Below, piece after piece: positions 36,593 through 46,061 of a DNA stretch of 64,000 nucleotides. Numbering within the stretch: the first letter of the stretch is position 1; the number at the start of each line of letters is the position of its first letter. The DNA comes from Natronosalvus hydrolyticus. GTDB lineage: Archaea > Halobacteriota > Halobacteria > Halobacteriales > Natrialbaceae. The stretch covers positions 1 to 64,000 of the forward strand of contig JAOPJZ010000001.1 in NCBI GenBank assembly GCA_025517525.1, given 5' to 3'. The notes under the pieces were generated by a model. The model made no database searches. It was not told the DNA's origin and saw nothing but the letters and a program-made list of their open reading frames with translations. A program made the translations under genes and the position numbers.

Positions 36593-37243
36593 GTGGTTTC
36601 GACATCCGCCGTCGAATTCGAACTGCTTGGCTGGCCAGCCGACGGGCCGACGCTCCGACTCGATTATCGACGCTTCAGCTACGCCGGTAAGTTCGTCATG
36701 TCGAACACGGGCAAGGCCGTACTCAAACGGGAAGGGAAGCCAGTGCCCTCGAGTACGACTGACTCGACGCCAGTTCAAGAGCTTCCGTACGCGACGGCCG
36801 TGCTGGCCGCGGTGGCGTTCAACGAAGACCGCACCGATGAATCGACGCTGTGGCTCCGTTACGTCACCGTCGACAGCGAGTTTCGGGGCCAGGGACTCGG
36901 ACCGAAACTCATCTCACGCGTGCGCGATCTGGCACTCGAGCGCGGCTACGAAAGCTTACAAATCGCCGTCAACAATCCCTTTGCTTACGACGCCCTCTGG
37001 AAAGCCGGGTTTACCTTCACCGGCGAGACCACGGGGCTGGCCGAACTGATTCTCGTTCATCCCGTACCGACTCCAGCGACGGGCACGGAGCTGTCTCCCT
37101 CAGCCGGGGTCGACGACCGCCTTATCGACCGCTATCGCACCGGGCTCGAGCAGTTTCGATCACAGGACCGCGATCTGTCTCCGGAAGAACGTCGGTTCCT
37201 CGAGCGTCGCCTCGAGAACGGGCCCCCGTCACGTTCGACGTAA
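36593..37243 (+). CDS. GNAT family N-acetyltransferase
   Basis: The 216-residue protein uses a GTG start. Residues about 55-150 form a GNAT fold, with [25 protein letters not shown] as the acetyl-CoA-binding motif A (RGQGLG) and [19 protein letters not shown] as motif B. A C-terminal helical, Arg/Glu-rich tail (about 175-216) is extra. The acetyl acceptor is unknown. It ends 77 bp before the FEN1 gene on the same strand. Confidence 0.8.
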   Translation: MVSTSAVEFELLGWPADGPTLRLDYRRFSYAGKFVMSNTGKAVLKREGKPVPSSTTDSTPVQELPYATAVLAAVAFNEDRTDESTLWLRYVTVDSEFRGQGLGPKLISRVRDLALERGYESLQIAVNNPFAYDALWKAGFTFTGETTGLAELILVHPVPTPATGTELSPSAGVDDRLIDRYRTGLEQFRSQDRDLSPEERRFLERRLENGPPSRST

Positions 37244-37320
37244 TCGGGTGCCCGGAAACGGTCTCACCACGCCAACGGCGAACACAACCTTTCAAATCCT
37301 CTCGCCCCAAGGGACTCCCA

Positions 37321-38298
37321 ATGGGAAACGCAGCACTTCGTGATATCGCCGTCATCGAGGACGTGCCGTTCGCGGATATCGAGGGCGTGGTGGCCGTCGA
37401 CGCCCACAACTGGCTGTATCGCTATCTGACGACGACAGTCAAGTGGACCTCGAGTGAGAAGTACACGACTGACGACGGGACCGAAGTCGCGAACCTCATC
37501 GGGATCATCCAGGGATTGCCGAGGTTCTTCGAACACGACATCGTCCCGGTGATGGTGTTCGACGGCGGCCCTTCGGAGCTGAAAGCCGACGAAATCGCTG
37601 ACCGGCGCGAACAGCGAGAGGTATACAAGGCCCAACTCGAGCGGGCCCGCGAGGAAGGTGACACCGTCGCTATCGCCCAACTCGAATCTCGAACCCAGCG
37701 GCTGACGCCGACGATTCAGGAAACCAGCCGCGAACTGCTCGAACTACTCGACGTGCCGGTGGTCGAAGCGCCCGCGGAAGGCGAGGCGCAGGCGGCACAC
37801 ATGGTCAAACGCGGCGACGCCGACTACGTCGGCTCGGAAGATTACGACGCACTCCTCTTTGGTGCACCGTACACGCTCAGGCAACTGACCAGCAAGGGCG
37901 ACCCCGAACTGATGGACCTCGAGGCGACGCTCACGACTCACGACCTCACGCTCGAGCAACTGATCGACGCCGCCATCCTGATCGGGACGGACTTCAACGA
38001 GGGGATTCGCGGTATCGGACCCAAGACGGCACTTTCTGAAATTGCCGAACACGGCGACCTCTGGAGCGTGCTCGAGGCCCGTGGTGAACACATCGAACAC
38101 GGCGACCGGGTCCGACAACTGTTTCGCGACCCGAACGTGACCGACGAGTACGAGTTCGAAACGACCCTCGAGCCGGACCTCGAGGCGGCCAGAAAGTACG
38201 TCGTCGACGAGTGGGGCGTCGATGCAGGGGAAGTCGAGCGCGGTTTCGAGCGGATCGAGGCGAGCGTCGTGCAGACGGGGCTCGATTCCTGGACCTAA
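37321..38298 (+). CDS. fen: flap endonuclease 1
   Basis: The 325-residue structure-specific 5' nuclease trims flaps in Okazaki fragment processing and repair. It shows the XPG N domain ([29 protein letters not shown]), the I domain ([32 protein letters not shown]) with acidic metal ligands, and the HhH-like [18 protein letters not shown]. The C-terminus QTGLDSWT resembles a PCNA-binding PIP box. The start MGNAALRDI is the normal one. Size and motifs are standard. Confidence 0.93.
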   Translation: MGNAALRDIAVIEDVPFADIEGVVAVDAHNWLYRYLTTTVKWTSSEKYTTDDGTEVANLIGIIQGLPRFFEHDIVPVMVFDGGPSELKADEIADRREQREVYKAQLERAREEGDTVAIAQLESRTQRLTPTIQETSRELLELLDVPVVEAPAEGEAQAAHMVKRGDADYVGSEDYDALLFGAPYTLRQLTSKGDPELMDLEATLTTHDLTLEQLIDAAILIGTDFNEGIRGIGPKTALSEIAEHGDLWSVLEARGEHIEHGDRVRQLFRDPNVTDEYEFETTLEPDLEAARKYVVDEWGVDAGEVERGFERIEASVVQTGLDSWT

Positions 38299-38325
38299 GT
38301 TCGGGGAAGGGCCGACTGGGGCGAA

Positions 38326-39537
38326 TTATCGGCCGACGTTCGATGGTTCACACTCTCCCAGTTCGTGCCGTACGAGGTCGACCGCCTCGCGGACGGAGCC
38401 GATCGATGAGAGATAGCCGACGCCGACGGTGGTTTTCAGCGCCTTCGCTGGAGCCCCGGTGAACACCGAGGGGCCAACCTGGGCCACGGCGTCGTCACCG
38501 ACGCTGACCAGCCAGCCGGGCGATTCGAACGTAAAGCTCTCGAGTCGCGGCTCGAACACGCCACCCTGGTGTTCGTACTCGATCAACCGACGAATGCTCT
38601 CGGCGACGACGGTCGCTTCGCGAACCGCGGATTGGGCACTCGCCGGGACGGCTTCGCCATCGGCGTCGATAACCCGCGCTGCGTCGCCGACGACGAACGT
38701 TCGGTCCTCGAGACGCAGGTCGCGATTGACCTGCGGGCGCTCGCCCTCGAGTGCGTCCGGCCCGCGGATGCCGCCGGTCCAGACGAAGACGTCTGCCGGG
38801 AGCGTGCGTTCGATATCCGCGTCCTCGAACTGCGCGGTAACGTGCGTCTCACCGGCTTCGGTTACCGTGGCGTCAGTCCGAACGTCGACGCCGACCCGTT
38901 CGAGGACCTCGCGCGTGGCTTGCTGAAACGACTCGTCGAACCCCGGCGCGACGGTGGGGGCTTGCTCGAAGAGGGTGACAGTCGCCGTCCCCTCGTCGAC
39001 GCGGTCCGGGGCTGATTCCTCGAGGAGCGCGGCCAGTTCGCCAGCAACCTGAATTCCAGAGAGGCCGGCTCCGCCGACGACGATATCGACCGATTCGGCA
39101 TCGCTTTCGAGGGCCCTCTGGACTCGGGATCGAATTGCAGTTGTATCACTGAGACGCTTCAACGGCAGTGCGTGTTCACGGACGGATTCGAGGCCGTAGA
39201 ACGCGGTTTCGGCTCCGAGACAAACCGCACAGTAGTCGTAGGCGAGTGTTCCATCCTCGAGGTGTGTTCCGTCTTCGAGGTGAACGGTTCGCGTCTCGGT
39301 ATCGACCGATTCGACCACGCCGACGTGGACCGTCGCTCGCTCGAGCAGGTCGGTGAGGGGAATCGAAATCTCGTCCGCAACCGATGGTCGACGAATCACG
39401 CGGTGGAGTTCGTGCTGGACGAGGTGTACCGGCGAATCGTTGACCAGGGTCAACTCGATATCGACCGGGAGGTCCCGCTCGAGCGCTCGCATCAGTGTCA
39501 CTCCAGCGTAGCCACCACCGAGGACGACGACGTGCAT
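38326..39537 (-). CDS. NAD(P)/FAD-dependent oxidoreductase (NADH dehydrogenase type II-like)
   Basis: The 403-residue flavoprotein starts with the FAD-binding GGGYAG motif (VVVLGGGYAGVTLM), has a second NAD-binding GGAGLSGI motif near 160, and the late FAD motif FVVGDAARV. The fold matches type II NADH:quinone oxidoreductases; no transmembrane helix is obvious, so it may be peripheral. The start at 39537 gives the usual beta-strand beginning and removes a long basic leader. The electron acceptor is inferred, not seen. It is convergent with fen. Confidence 0.82.
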   Translation of the reverse strand: MHVVVLGGGYAGVTLMRALERDLPVDIELTLVNDSPVHLVQHELHRVIRRPSVADEISIPLTDLLERATVHVGVVESVDTETRTVHLEDGTHLEDGTLAYDYCAVCLGAETAFYGLESVREHALPLKRLSDTTAIRSRVQRALESDAESVDIVVGGAGLSGIQVAGELAALLEESAPDRVDEGTATVTLFEQAPTVAPGFDESFQQATREVLERVGVDVRTDATVTEAGETHVTAQFEDADIERTLPADVFVWTGGIRGPDALEGERPQVNRDLRLEDRTFVVGDAARVIDADGEAVPASAQSAVREATVVAESIRRLIEYEHQGGVFEPRLESFTFESPGWLVSVGDDAVAQVGPSVFTGAPAKALKTTVGVGYLSSIGSVREAVDLVRHELGECEPSNVGR

Positions 39538-39689
39538 ACCCCAAGTTGGGGCTCGAGCAGTATAGGTCTGCTCGAGAGGGGGGCGGTTGCTGGTTCCCCG
39601 GGTGACGACAGTGCGAGGAAGCAAGGCTCCCCGTCGGTACACAACAGGTGACGCAAAATCCGGCTGGGGAGGCGTTCGGTTCTAGAACT

Positions 39690-40676
39690 CTAGAACAGGT
39701 GTTCGTCTTCGCCCTCGAGCAGGCGTGCGGGGCCACCGACGCCCCAGGTGGTCGTCGAGACGCCGGTTTCGGCGATGGCTTCCTCGACCTGTTCGGCGTG
39801 TTCGGCCGTCGTGTTGACGTAGACGCTCGCGCCGGTGTCCGTCGAGAAGTACACGGGGATGTCCTCTTCCTCGCGGAGTTCGCGCACTTTGTTGAAGATG
39901 GCCAGCGTGGCTGGCTGCCAGTAGACCCAGCCCTCGGGGCCGGTCATCGTCGTCGCCGCGAGACTCAGCGAGTCGTGTTCGGCCAGTTCGAACGCGTCCT
40001 CGAACTCGTCGTTTCGCAGCGCGTCGCGCATCTTCGCGATCTGGCCGTGGATGTGGGCGTTTCGGGCCTGGAACATGTGGCTGTCTGCGGCTTCGTCGTG
40101 GGCGTCTTCGGTTTCTTTGTGGTATGGAACCAGCCCGACGACGATCTTGAGTTCTTCGTGTAAGTTACTCGGGACGCGACGGGAGACGCAGTCGTCGTCG
40201 TTCATGCCCGTATACAGCTGCGAGAACGCACCGGTCACCGAGCGGGCGGCCGAGGCCGACCCGACACGGGCGATGGTCGATATCTCTTGCATCGAGGCGT
40301 CGAGGTCGGCCGCCTCGGCGAGCGCTCGAGCGGCTGCGGCGAAACCCGAGGACGAGGATCCGAGCCCGACGTTCGAGGGGAAGCTGTTCTCGCTCTCGAT
40401 GTGAACCGGGTAGACGGTGTGGGCCGCGTCGGACATGCCACGGGCCTTCTCGACGACTGCCTCGAGACGGTCGAACGCCCGTCCCTCGAGTTCTTCGCCG
40501 TCGACGACGTAGGTGTCTTCGTCGTAGTCCATCGAGAACTCGACGGTCGTACGGGTGTGACTCGGTGCCGTACAGACGCTAATGCTGTCGTGGTAGGGCA
40601 GCCGTTCGATGTCGTCTCGCATGCCGTGGTATTTGATGAGCCCCTGAATCGGGTGGGCCATCGCCGTCGCTTTCAT
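39690..40676 (-). CDS. mvaD: phosphomevalonate decarboxylase (haloarchaeal MvaD)
   Basis: The 328-residue GHMP-superfamily enzyme has the kinase-like loop PSNVGLGSSSSGFAA and the decarboxylase motifs SFSQLYTG-like (GAFSQLYTG) and FSTDTGASVYV. The Haloferax homologue was shown to decarboxylate mevalonate 5-phosphate to isopentenyl phosphate, the altered mevalonate route for archaeal lipid isoprenoids. The start MKATAMAHPIQGLIKYHG fits known homologues; the upstream extension is not conserved. It is monocistronic. Confidence 0.9.
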   Translation of the reverse strand: MKATAMAHPIQGLIKYHGMRDDIERLPYHDSISVCTAPSHTRTTVEFSMDYDEDTYVVDGEELEGRAFDRLEAVVEKARGMSDAAHTVYPVHIESENSFPSNVGLGSSSSGFAAAARALAEAADLDASMQEISTIARVGSASAARSVTGAFSQLYTGMNDDDCVSRRVPSNLHEELKIVVGLVPYHKETEDAHDEAADSHMFQARNAHIHGQIAKMRDALRNDEFEDAFELAEHDSLSLAATTMTGPEGWVYWQPATLAIFNKVRELREEEDIPVYFSTDTGASVYVNTTAEHAEQVEEAIAETGVSTTTWGVGGPARLLEGEDEHLF

Positions 40677-40793
40677 ACACTCACACGAGAGTGTTGGCCG
40701 CTTAAAGGTCACGGCATCCCGGGCGCTCGAGTCGGTGACTTGACCTCCTCCGTCGCACACGTTAGTCACTCGACGAAAAATCCGGTTTCGGTA

Positions 40794-41987
40794 CTATTTG
40801 AGCGCTGTCTGTAACTCCTCGCGCCACTCGGCTGCCTCGTCGGTCACCTGCTCGAGCGTCTCGATCCGGTCTTCGATATCGCCCACCTCGCCCTCGAGTT
40901 CGGCCGACAACTCGGCTTCGAGGTCGTCGATTGCCGCCCTGATTTCGTCTGCCGTCTCCCCAAGCCGGTCGCCGAATCGCTCTTCTGTTGTCTCGAGTTC
41001 GGCTTCGAGCCCCTCGAGTTCGTCGGTCGCTTCCTCGAGGCGTTCGTCCGTCCTCGTAAGGTCAGTCTCGAGGGCTTCGGCAGTCTCCTCGAGTGTTCCG
41101 ATATCGTCGTCGTGCGCCTCGAGTTCGTTTTCGAGCGTCTCGAGTTGGTCGCCAATTCGTTCTTCGAGGTCGTCGACATCTCCCTCGAGCACGTCGATTT
41201 CGTTCTCGAGTTCGCTTTCGACGGTTACGACACGGTCGAGAAGGTCGGCTTCGAGCGTCTCGAGTCGGTCGCCGATTCTACCCTCGACCTCCTCGATCTC
41301 GGCTTCGAGTGTTGTCGCCCGCTCGTCGACCCGTGCTTCGAGCGTTTCGAGACGTTCTTCGAGCGTGTCACGGTCCCGTTTCCGTCGCTCCTCGAGGTCG
41401 TCCAGTCGGTCAGTAATCGTTTCGTGGTTGGCTTCGGCCGTATCGACGTGCGCTTCGAAATCATCGCGAACCGTATCGACGGTGGCTCCGATTTCGGCCA
41501 GCGAATCCTCGAGTGAGTCGCGTGCGGCGTCGAAATCGGTTCGAAGCTCGTTGGTTTCGCTTTCGACCGTCGAGAGCGTCGTCTCGAGTGTTTCGAGTTG
41601 CTCGTCGACACTGTCGAGTCGCTCCGCGAGCCGTTCGTCGGTCGAATCGAGATCATCGACGCTTTCCTCGAGTGAGCGGATGTCGGCGGTCGCTGCTTCG
41701 AGCCCGTCCTGTACGTCGGCTAGCACGGTCTCTGCAGTCCCGTTCTCGTCCAGAAACTCGCCGAGTGAATCGGTGTAGGCCTCGAGCTGTGCCAGCGTCG
41801 ATTCGACGTGCTCGAGGCGGACCTCGTTGCTGGTCGTCGTGTCGATGTTCAGTGCGCGACGAAGTGCCTCCCGTTTGGCTCCCCCTTCGTCCGATTTCAG
41901 TTCGATGAGCAACGCATCGAGCAACGCTTCGTCGAATCGGTCGTGCGGTTCGTCAGGCAATGTGAGTGGTTTGTTCTGTGCAGTCAT
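40794..41987 (-). CDS. long coiled-coil acidic protein
   Basis: The 397-residue protein begins with a short folded-like segment (about 1-60, PDEPHDRFDEALLDALLIELK) and is then almost entirely heptad-rich coiled coil (about 65-395) with Leu/Glu/Asp repeats such as LEERLETLEARVDERATTLE. It has no membrane helix and very low aromatic content after the first 80 residues. It could be a structural or chromosome-associated protein; the family is not recognised. The antisense Ser-rich frame is an artefact of its codon pattern. Confidence 0.75.
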   Translation of the reverse strand: MTAQNKPLTLPDEPHDRFDEALLDALLIELKSDEGGAKREALRRALNIDTTTSNEVRLEHVESTLAQLEAYTDSLGEFLDENGTAETVLADVQDGLEAATADIRSLEESVDDLDSTDERLAERLDSVDEQLETLETTLSTVESETNELRTDFDAARDSLEDSLAEIGATVDTVRDDFEAHVDTAEANHETITDRLDDLEERRKRDRDTLEERLETLEARVDERATTLEAEIEEVEGRIGDRLETLEADLLDRVVTVESELENEIDVLEGDVDDLEERIGDQLETLENELEAHDDDIGTLEETAEALETDLTRTDERLEEATDELEGLEAELETTEERFGDRLGETADEIRAAIDDLEAELSAELEGEVGDIEDRIETLEQVTDEAAEWREELQTALK

Positions 41988-42135
41988 GGCTGGTCGTCAG
42001 TGCGGACTCCCCCCAGAGTCACTTCAATACACAAACCTCGAGTGTAATAATAGTATCTTTCTTTCTTCCATATTGAGACCTCCAGACTCGAGCGAACCGA
42101 ATTCCTGAAATGGACTGCCTCGAAAGGGTCGGCCA

Positions 42136-42819
42136 ATGGGAATTCCGCTGGAGGACCGAACGGCGCAGGCGACCGAAGTGATCGAACGACTCGAACACGA
42201 GTATCCCGAATCGACGATTTCACTTCGGTACTCGAACCGCCTCGAGTTGTTGATCGCGGTGATGCTCTCGGCGCAGTGTACGGACGAGCGCGTTAATACC
42301 GAAACCGAAAATCTGTTCGAGACCTATCGAACGCCCGAGGACTACGCGAACGCGCCACAGGAGGAACTCGCCGAGGCTTTGAACTCGATCACCTACTACA
42401 ACAATAAAGCGAAGTACATCCGCAGCGCGTGCCAGACGATCGTCGACGAACACGACGGCGAGGTGCCGGACACGATGGACGAACTGATTGAACTCTCGGG
42501 CGTGGGCCGAAAGACGGCAAACGTCGTCCTCCAGCACGGGCACGATATCGTCGAGGGAATCGTCGTCGATACGCACGTCCAGCGACTCACCCGACGACTC
42601 GGACTGACTGAAGAGCAGCATCCCGACCAGATCGAACAGGACCTGCTCTCAGTTATTCCCGAATCGGCATGGCAGCAATTCACCCATCTCTGTATCGACC
42701 ACGGTCGGGCCGTTTGTTCGGCTCGGTCCGCTGATTGTGGGGCGTGTGTACTTGCGGATATCTGCCCGTCGGAAAAAGGTGATAGCGAAATCGACCTCGC
42801 CTCTAGCGAACCCTGGTAG
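42136..42819 (+). CDS. nth: endonuclease III
   Basis: The 227-residue base-excision repair glycosylase/AP lyase has the helix-hairpin-helix LSGVGRKTANVVL with catalytic K126, catalytic D145 in VDTHVQRLTRRLG, and the 4Fe-4S cluster C194-x6-C201-x2-C204-x5-C210. It should remove oxidised pyrimidines and cut the abasic site. All key residues are present. It is transcribed alone. Confidence 0.95.
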   Translation: MGIPLEDRTAQATEVIERLEHEYPESTISLRYSNRLELLIAVMLSAQCTDERVNTETENLFETYRTPEDYANAPQEELAEALNSITYYNNKAKYIRSACQTIVDEHDGEVPDTMDELIELSGVGRKTANVVLQHGHDIVEGIVVDTHVQRLTRRLGLTEEQHPDQIEQDLLSVIPESAWQQFTHLCIDHGRAVCSARSADCGACVLADICPSEKGDSEIDLASSEPW

Positions 42820-42914
42820 GTTCGGCGGTCACCCTGTCACGTTCGCCACACCCGTGGTTTCCAATGCAAGCCAAGTCCCCTTCACGATTCACCGACACTG
42901 GTGAGTTGGGTACA

Positions 42915-43151
42915 ATGTCCGAAGACACAGAACACGGGCGAGACGTCGAACTGGCCAAAGAAGACCCCGAAGCCGACGAAGAAGAGGACGAGCAACTCAC
43001 CGAAGCGGAGCAGGAGGCTCGAGAGCGCGCGGACGAAGCGGAGCAAAAGGAGGATATCAAACACGGCTCGACCGAACGCGAAACCGACGCCCTCGAGAAC
43101 ACCAACCCGGACCACCACCGGGACGAAGAACCGTACAATAGCTCGAGTTGA
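42915..43151 (+). CDS. small, highly charged acidic protein
   Basis: The 78-residue protein is rich in Glu and Asp (KEDPEADEEEDEQLTEAEQE), predicted helical or disordered, and lacks cysteines and membrane helices. The start MSEDTEHGRD is preferred over an ATG 17 codons upstream. Comparable small acidic proteins are common in haloarchaea. Function is unknown. Confidence 0.55.
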   Translation: MSEDTEHGRDVELAKEDPEADEEEDEQLTEAEQEARERADEAEQKEDIKHGSTERETDALENTNPDHHRDEEPYNSSS

Positions 43152-43192
43152 GCGCGTTGCTGGCTTTGCTGTTCTTTTCTTGCGTGACCGTA

Positions 43193-43339
43193 TCGAGCGA
43201 CGTGCTCACAAAAGCTCGCCCATAGCAGATGCGAGAGTACGCTCTCGCTTGCTCTGGGCTCGCTACACTCGCCCAGAACGACGACGTAATCGCTCCGCGA
43301 TCACTTCGAGCGATGCGCTCGCAAAAGCTCGCACATAGC
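43193..43339 (+). repeat. 34-bp direct repeat with hairpins upstream of ribH
   Basis: Copies at 43193-43226 and 43306-43339 match at 30 of 34 positions (shared core AAAAGCTCGC-x-CATAGC). Between them lie two hairpins: GCGAGAG-TAC-GCTCTCGC (about 43230-43247) and TCTGGGC...GCCCAGA (about 43253-43277). It spans the region just before the lumazine synthase gene and may be regulatory or a remnant of a small repeated element. Confidence 0.55.
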
Positions 43340-43375
43340 GGTACCTCTTTTACCCGCCCACACCACCGCTCGAGT

Positions 43376-43786
43376 ATGACCACGCTCGGTCTGGTGATCG
43401 CGCAATTCAATCGGCCGATTACCGAACAGATGGAAGACGCTGCCCTCGAGGCGGCCACGTCGGCCGGTGCCGAGGTCGCCGAGGTCGTCTCGGTGCCCGG
43501 CGTCTACGATGCACCGCTGGCTGCTGACCGACTCGCCCGACTCGAGGCCATCGATGCTGTCGTCGTTATCGGGACCGTGATCACCGGCGATACCGACCAT
43601 GATCAGGTCATCACCGATGCCGCTGCCGGCCGACTCGCAGATGTGAGCCTCGAGCGTGACACCCCGGTTACCCTCGGCGTCACTGGCCCGGGAATGTCGG
43701 CCGCGGAAGCCCGCGAACGCGTCGATAACGCAGCCAAAGCCGTCGACGGTGCGCTCGACCTCGTCGACGAACTGCCGCCCCCGTAG
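43376..43786 (+). CDS. ribH: 6,7-dimethyl-8-ribityllumazine synthase
   Basis: The 136-residue enzyme joins a ribityl pyrimidine with dihydroxybutanone phosphate to form lumazine, the riboflavin precursor. It shows the N-terminal FN motif (IAQFNRPIT), PGVYDAPLA (the PGA/S-x-E-L-like site) and the catalytic GTVITGDTDHDQVIT with H75. The start at 43376 gives the family N-terminus. The FAD synthase gene lies only 2.4 kb away, so flavin genes are clustered loosely. Confidence 0.9.
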   Translation: MTTLGLVIAQFNRPITEQMEDAALEAATSAGAEVAEVVSVPGVYDAPLAADRLARLEAIDAVVVIGTVITGDTDHDQVITDAAAGRLADVSLERDTPVTLGVTGPGMSAAEARERVDNAAKAVDGALDLVDELPPP

Positions 43787-43900
43787 CCGTTCCTCGAGAA
43801 CGACCGGCGCGAACCACCACACGGCGCGAATCACTACACGGACCGTCGAACACGACGGTCGACACCAACCGCTCGCTGTCCACCGAACCATCACCTGACA

Positions 43901-45049
43901 ATGACCATGGAATTCACCGACCGCGTTTCCCGCGTTGAACCGTCTGCAACCCTGACCATCTCGGCGCTCGCCACCGAACTCGAGGCCGACGGCGTCGACG
44001 TCGTCGATCTCAGTGTCGGCGAACCGGATTTTCCAACCCCACAGAACATCATCGATGCCGGCCAGCAGGCCATGGACGATGGCTACACCGGCTACACGAC
44101 CCCTGCAGGCCACCTCGAGCTTCGAGAGGCGATCAGCGAGAAACTCGCCGCTGACGGCCTCGAGCACGGCCCCGACGAAATCATCGTCACACCGGGAGCG
44201 AAACAGTCCCTCTACGAGATCATCCAGGCGCTGATCCAGGACGGCGACGAAGTCGCCCTCCTCGACCCCGCGTGGGTGTCCTACGAGGCGATGGTCAAAA
44301 TGGCCGGCGGCGACCTCACACGGGTCGACCTCTCTGGGACCGACTTCCAGCTCGAACCGGCGCTCGAGGACCTCGCTGAAGCCGTCTCCGACGACACCGA
44401 ACTCTTGATCGTCAACTCGCCGTCGAACCCCACGGGCGCGGTGTACTCGGATGCCGCGCTCGAGGGCGTTCGCGATCTGGCCGTCGAACACGACATCACC
44501 GTCATCTCCGACGAAATTTACAAGGAGATTACCTACGGCGTCGAACCGACCAGTCTGGGCACCCTCGAGGGGATGGCCGACCGGACAGTGACGGTCAACG
44601 GCTTCTCGAAAGCCTACTCGATGACCGGCTGGCGGCTGGGGTATTTTGCCGGGCCAAAAGACCTGATCGATCAGGCTGGCAAGCTCCACAGCCACTCGGT
44701 GTCCTCAGCGACGAACTTCGTCCAGATGGCCGGTATCGAAGCCCTCGAGCACACCGACGAGGCCGTCGAGGAGATGGTCGAAGCGTTCGCCGACCGTCGC
44801 AACCTGGTCGTCGACTTGCTCGCTGACCACGACGTCGACGTCGCCGTCCCCGAGGGGGCATTTTATATGATGCTCCCAGTAGATGCCGACGATCAGGCCT
44901 GGTGTGAGGGAGCTATCGAGGACGCCCACGTGGCAACGGTTCCCGGAAGCGCGTTCGGGACGCCCGGCTACGCTCGCATTTCGTATGCCGCAAGCGAGGA
45001 ACGACTCCGTGAAGGAATCGAGCGACTCGCTGACGAAGGCTATCTGTAG
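43901..45049 (+). CDS. class I/II aminotransferase (aspartate aminotransferase-like)
   Basis: The 382-residue PLP enzyme has DLSVGEPDFPTP, YTTPAGHLELREAI, NSPSNPTGAVY and the PLP-lysine motif VNGFSKAYSMTGWRLGYF, plus a C-terminal substrate Arg region (YARISYAASEERL). It fits subgroup I-gamma aspartate-type aminotransferases; the amino acid specificity is not fixed by sequence. A second possible ATG lies two codons in. It is transcribed in the same direction as ribH with a 114-bp gap. Confidence 0.9.
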   Translation: MTMEFTDRVSRVEPSATLTISALATELEADGVDVVDLSVGEPDFPTPQNIIDAGQQAMDDGYTGYTTPAGHLELREAISEKLAADGLEHGPDEIIVTPGAKQSLYEIIQALIQDGDEVALLDPAWVSYEAMVKMAGGDLTRVDLSGTDFQLEPALEDLAEAVSDDTELLIVNSPSNPTGAVYSDAALEGVRDLAVEHDITVISDEIYKEITYGVEPTSLGTLEGMADRTVTVNGFSKAYSMTGWRLGYFAGPKDLIDQAGKLHSHSVSSATNFVQMAGIEALEHTDEAVEEMVEAFADRRNLVVDLLADHDVDVAVPEGAFYMMLPVDADDQAWCEGAIEDAHVATVPGSAFGTPGYARISYAASEERLREGIERLADEGYL

Positions 45050-45103
45050 ACCGACGTTCCGACTGTTACTACGCTGGCGACGAATCTCTCATTTTACTGT
45101 GGT

Positions 45104-45110
45104 ATTTATA
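45104..45110 (+). promoter_or_regulatory. TATA box of the histidine kinase gene
   Basis: ATTTATA at about 45104-45110 lies 24-30 nt before the ATG at 45134, as expected for a haloarchaeal leaderless transcript. Confidence 0.45.
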
Positions 45111-45133
45111 GGATTGGTTTCCAATACAGTGTC

Positions 45134-46018
45134 ATGGACCGAGTAGACGAGTCGAGACTGACACCTATTCAGATCGCAGGCATTTACGCGCTCTGTGGCT
45201 CGATCTGGATCGTGATCACCGACCAACTCGTCGAATGGCTGTTGCCATCTGTCGCCACGATGACCTACGCACAAACCGTCAAGGGCCTGCTCTTTGTCGC
45301 TGGCTCGGCGGTGCTGATTTACCTGCTGACCAGACGTAGCACCCGCCAACTCGAGCGGACGAACCGCCGACTCGACCTCACGCTCAGACACTCGAGCGTG
45401 TTACATCGAATTCTCCGACACAATCTGCGAAACTCCTGTAACGTGATTCAGGGAACCGCCGACACGCTGCGAACTGAGGAATCATCGGACAACTCGGACG
45501 CACTTGACCGGATCGATGATGAAGCAGCACAACTCGTCTCCCTTTCGGAAAAGAGTCGGTCGCTCGAGTCGGTTATTGGCCCAGAGCGACAGCGTCACGT
45601 CGAACACGACCTGACTGTGCTCCTCGAATCGCGAGTCGAGCAGTACCGCGAGCGATTTCCGACGGCCACCATCGAGGTGAACGCCACTCCGGATGTGCAG
45701 CTTTCGGCACACCCGAAATTCGAACTCGCCGTCGACGAACTGCTCGAAAACGCGCTGGTTCATACCGACCGAGGGGAACCGACCGTCACCTGTACGCTCG
45801 AGGTCGAAAACGGCCGGATAACACTCGAAATAACCGACGACGGGAGCGGTATGCCACCGATCGAACAGCAAGCAATCAACACTGCAGCCGAGGACCAGCT
45901 CGTTCATTCCGATGGGCTTGGACTCTGGTTGACGAAACTGCTGGTGTTAGAGTCGGGCGGTCGGTTCGAAATAGCAAGTGACGGAACCCGTGGAACGACT
46001 ATCAGAACGGTTTTTTGA
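45134..46018 (+). CDS. membrane sensor histidine kinase
   Basis: The 294-residue kinase has two N-terminal transmembrane helices (about 11-34 and 50-68) with a very short external loop, then an H-box HRILRHNLRNSCNVI (His near 97), and an ATPase domain with N-box DELLENALVHT, G1 DDGSGM and G2 GLGLWL. There is no PAS or GAF sensor and no adjacent regulator, so the signal and partner are unknown. The small size suggests it senses through its membrane helices. Its stop is followed by the hairpin repeat copy C. Confidence 0.88.
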   Translation: MDRVDESRLTPIQIAGIYALCGSIWIVITDQLVEWLLPSVATMTYAQTVKGLLFVAGSAVLIYLLTRRSTRQLERTNRRLDLTLRHSSVLHRILRHNLRNSCNVIQGTADTLRTEESSDNSDALDRIDDEAAQLVSLSEKSRSLESVIGPERQRHVEHDLTVLLESRVEQYRERFPTATIEVNATPDVQLSAHPKFELAVDELLENALVHTDRGEPTVTCTLEVENGRITLEITDDGSGMPPIEQQAINTAAEDQLVHSDGLGLWLTKLLVLESGGRFEIASDGTRGTTIRTVF

Positions 46019-46061
46019 TAGCAAAGTCCATCCTTTCGCGAGATTCCAACCAGCGACTGCT

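Noticed and set aside
40798-41778. 326-residue Ser-rich plus-strand frame
   Set aside because: Generated by the reverse complement of Glu/Leu codons in the coiled-coil gene.
43193-43375. FMN riboswitch before ribH
   Set aside because: The region does not show the conserved RFN-element blocks, and this class is not established in haloarchaea.
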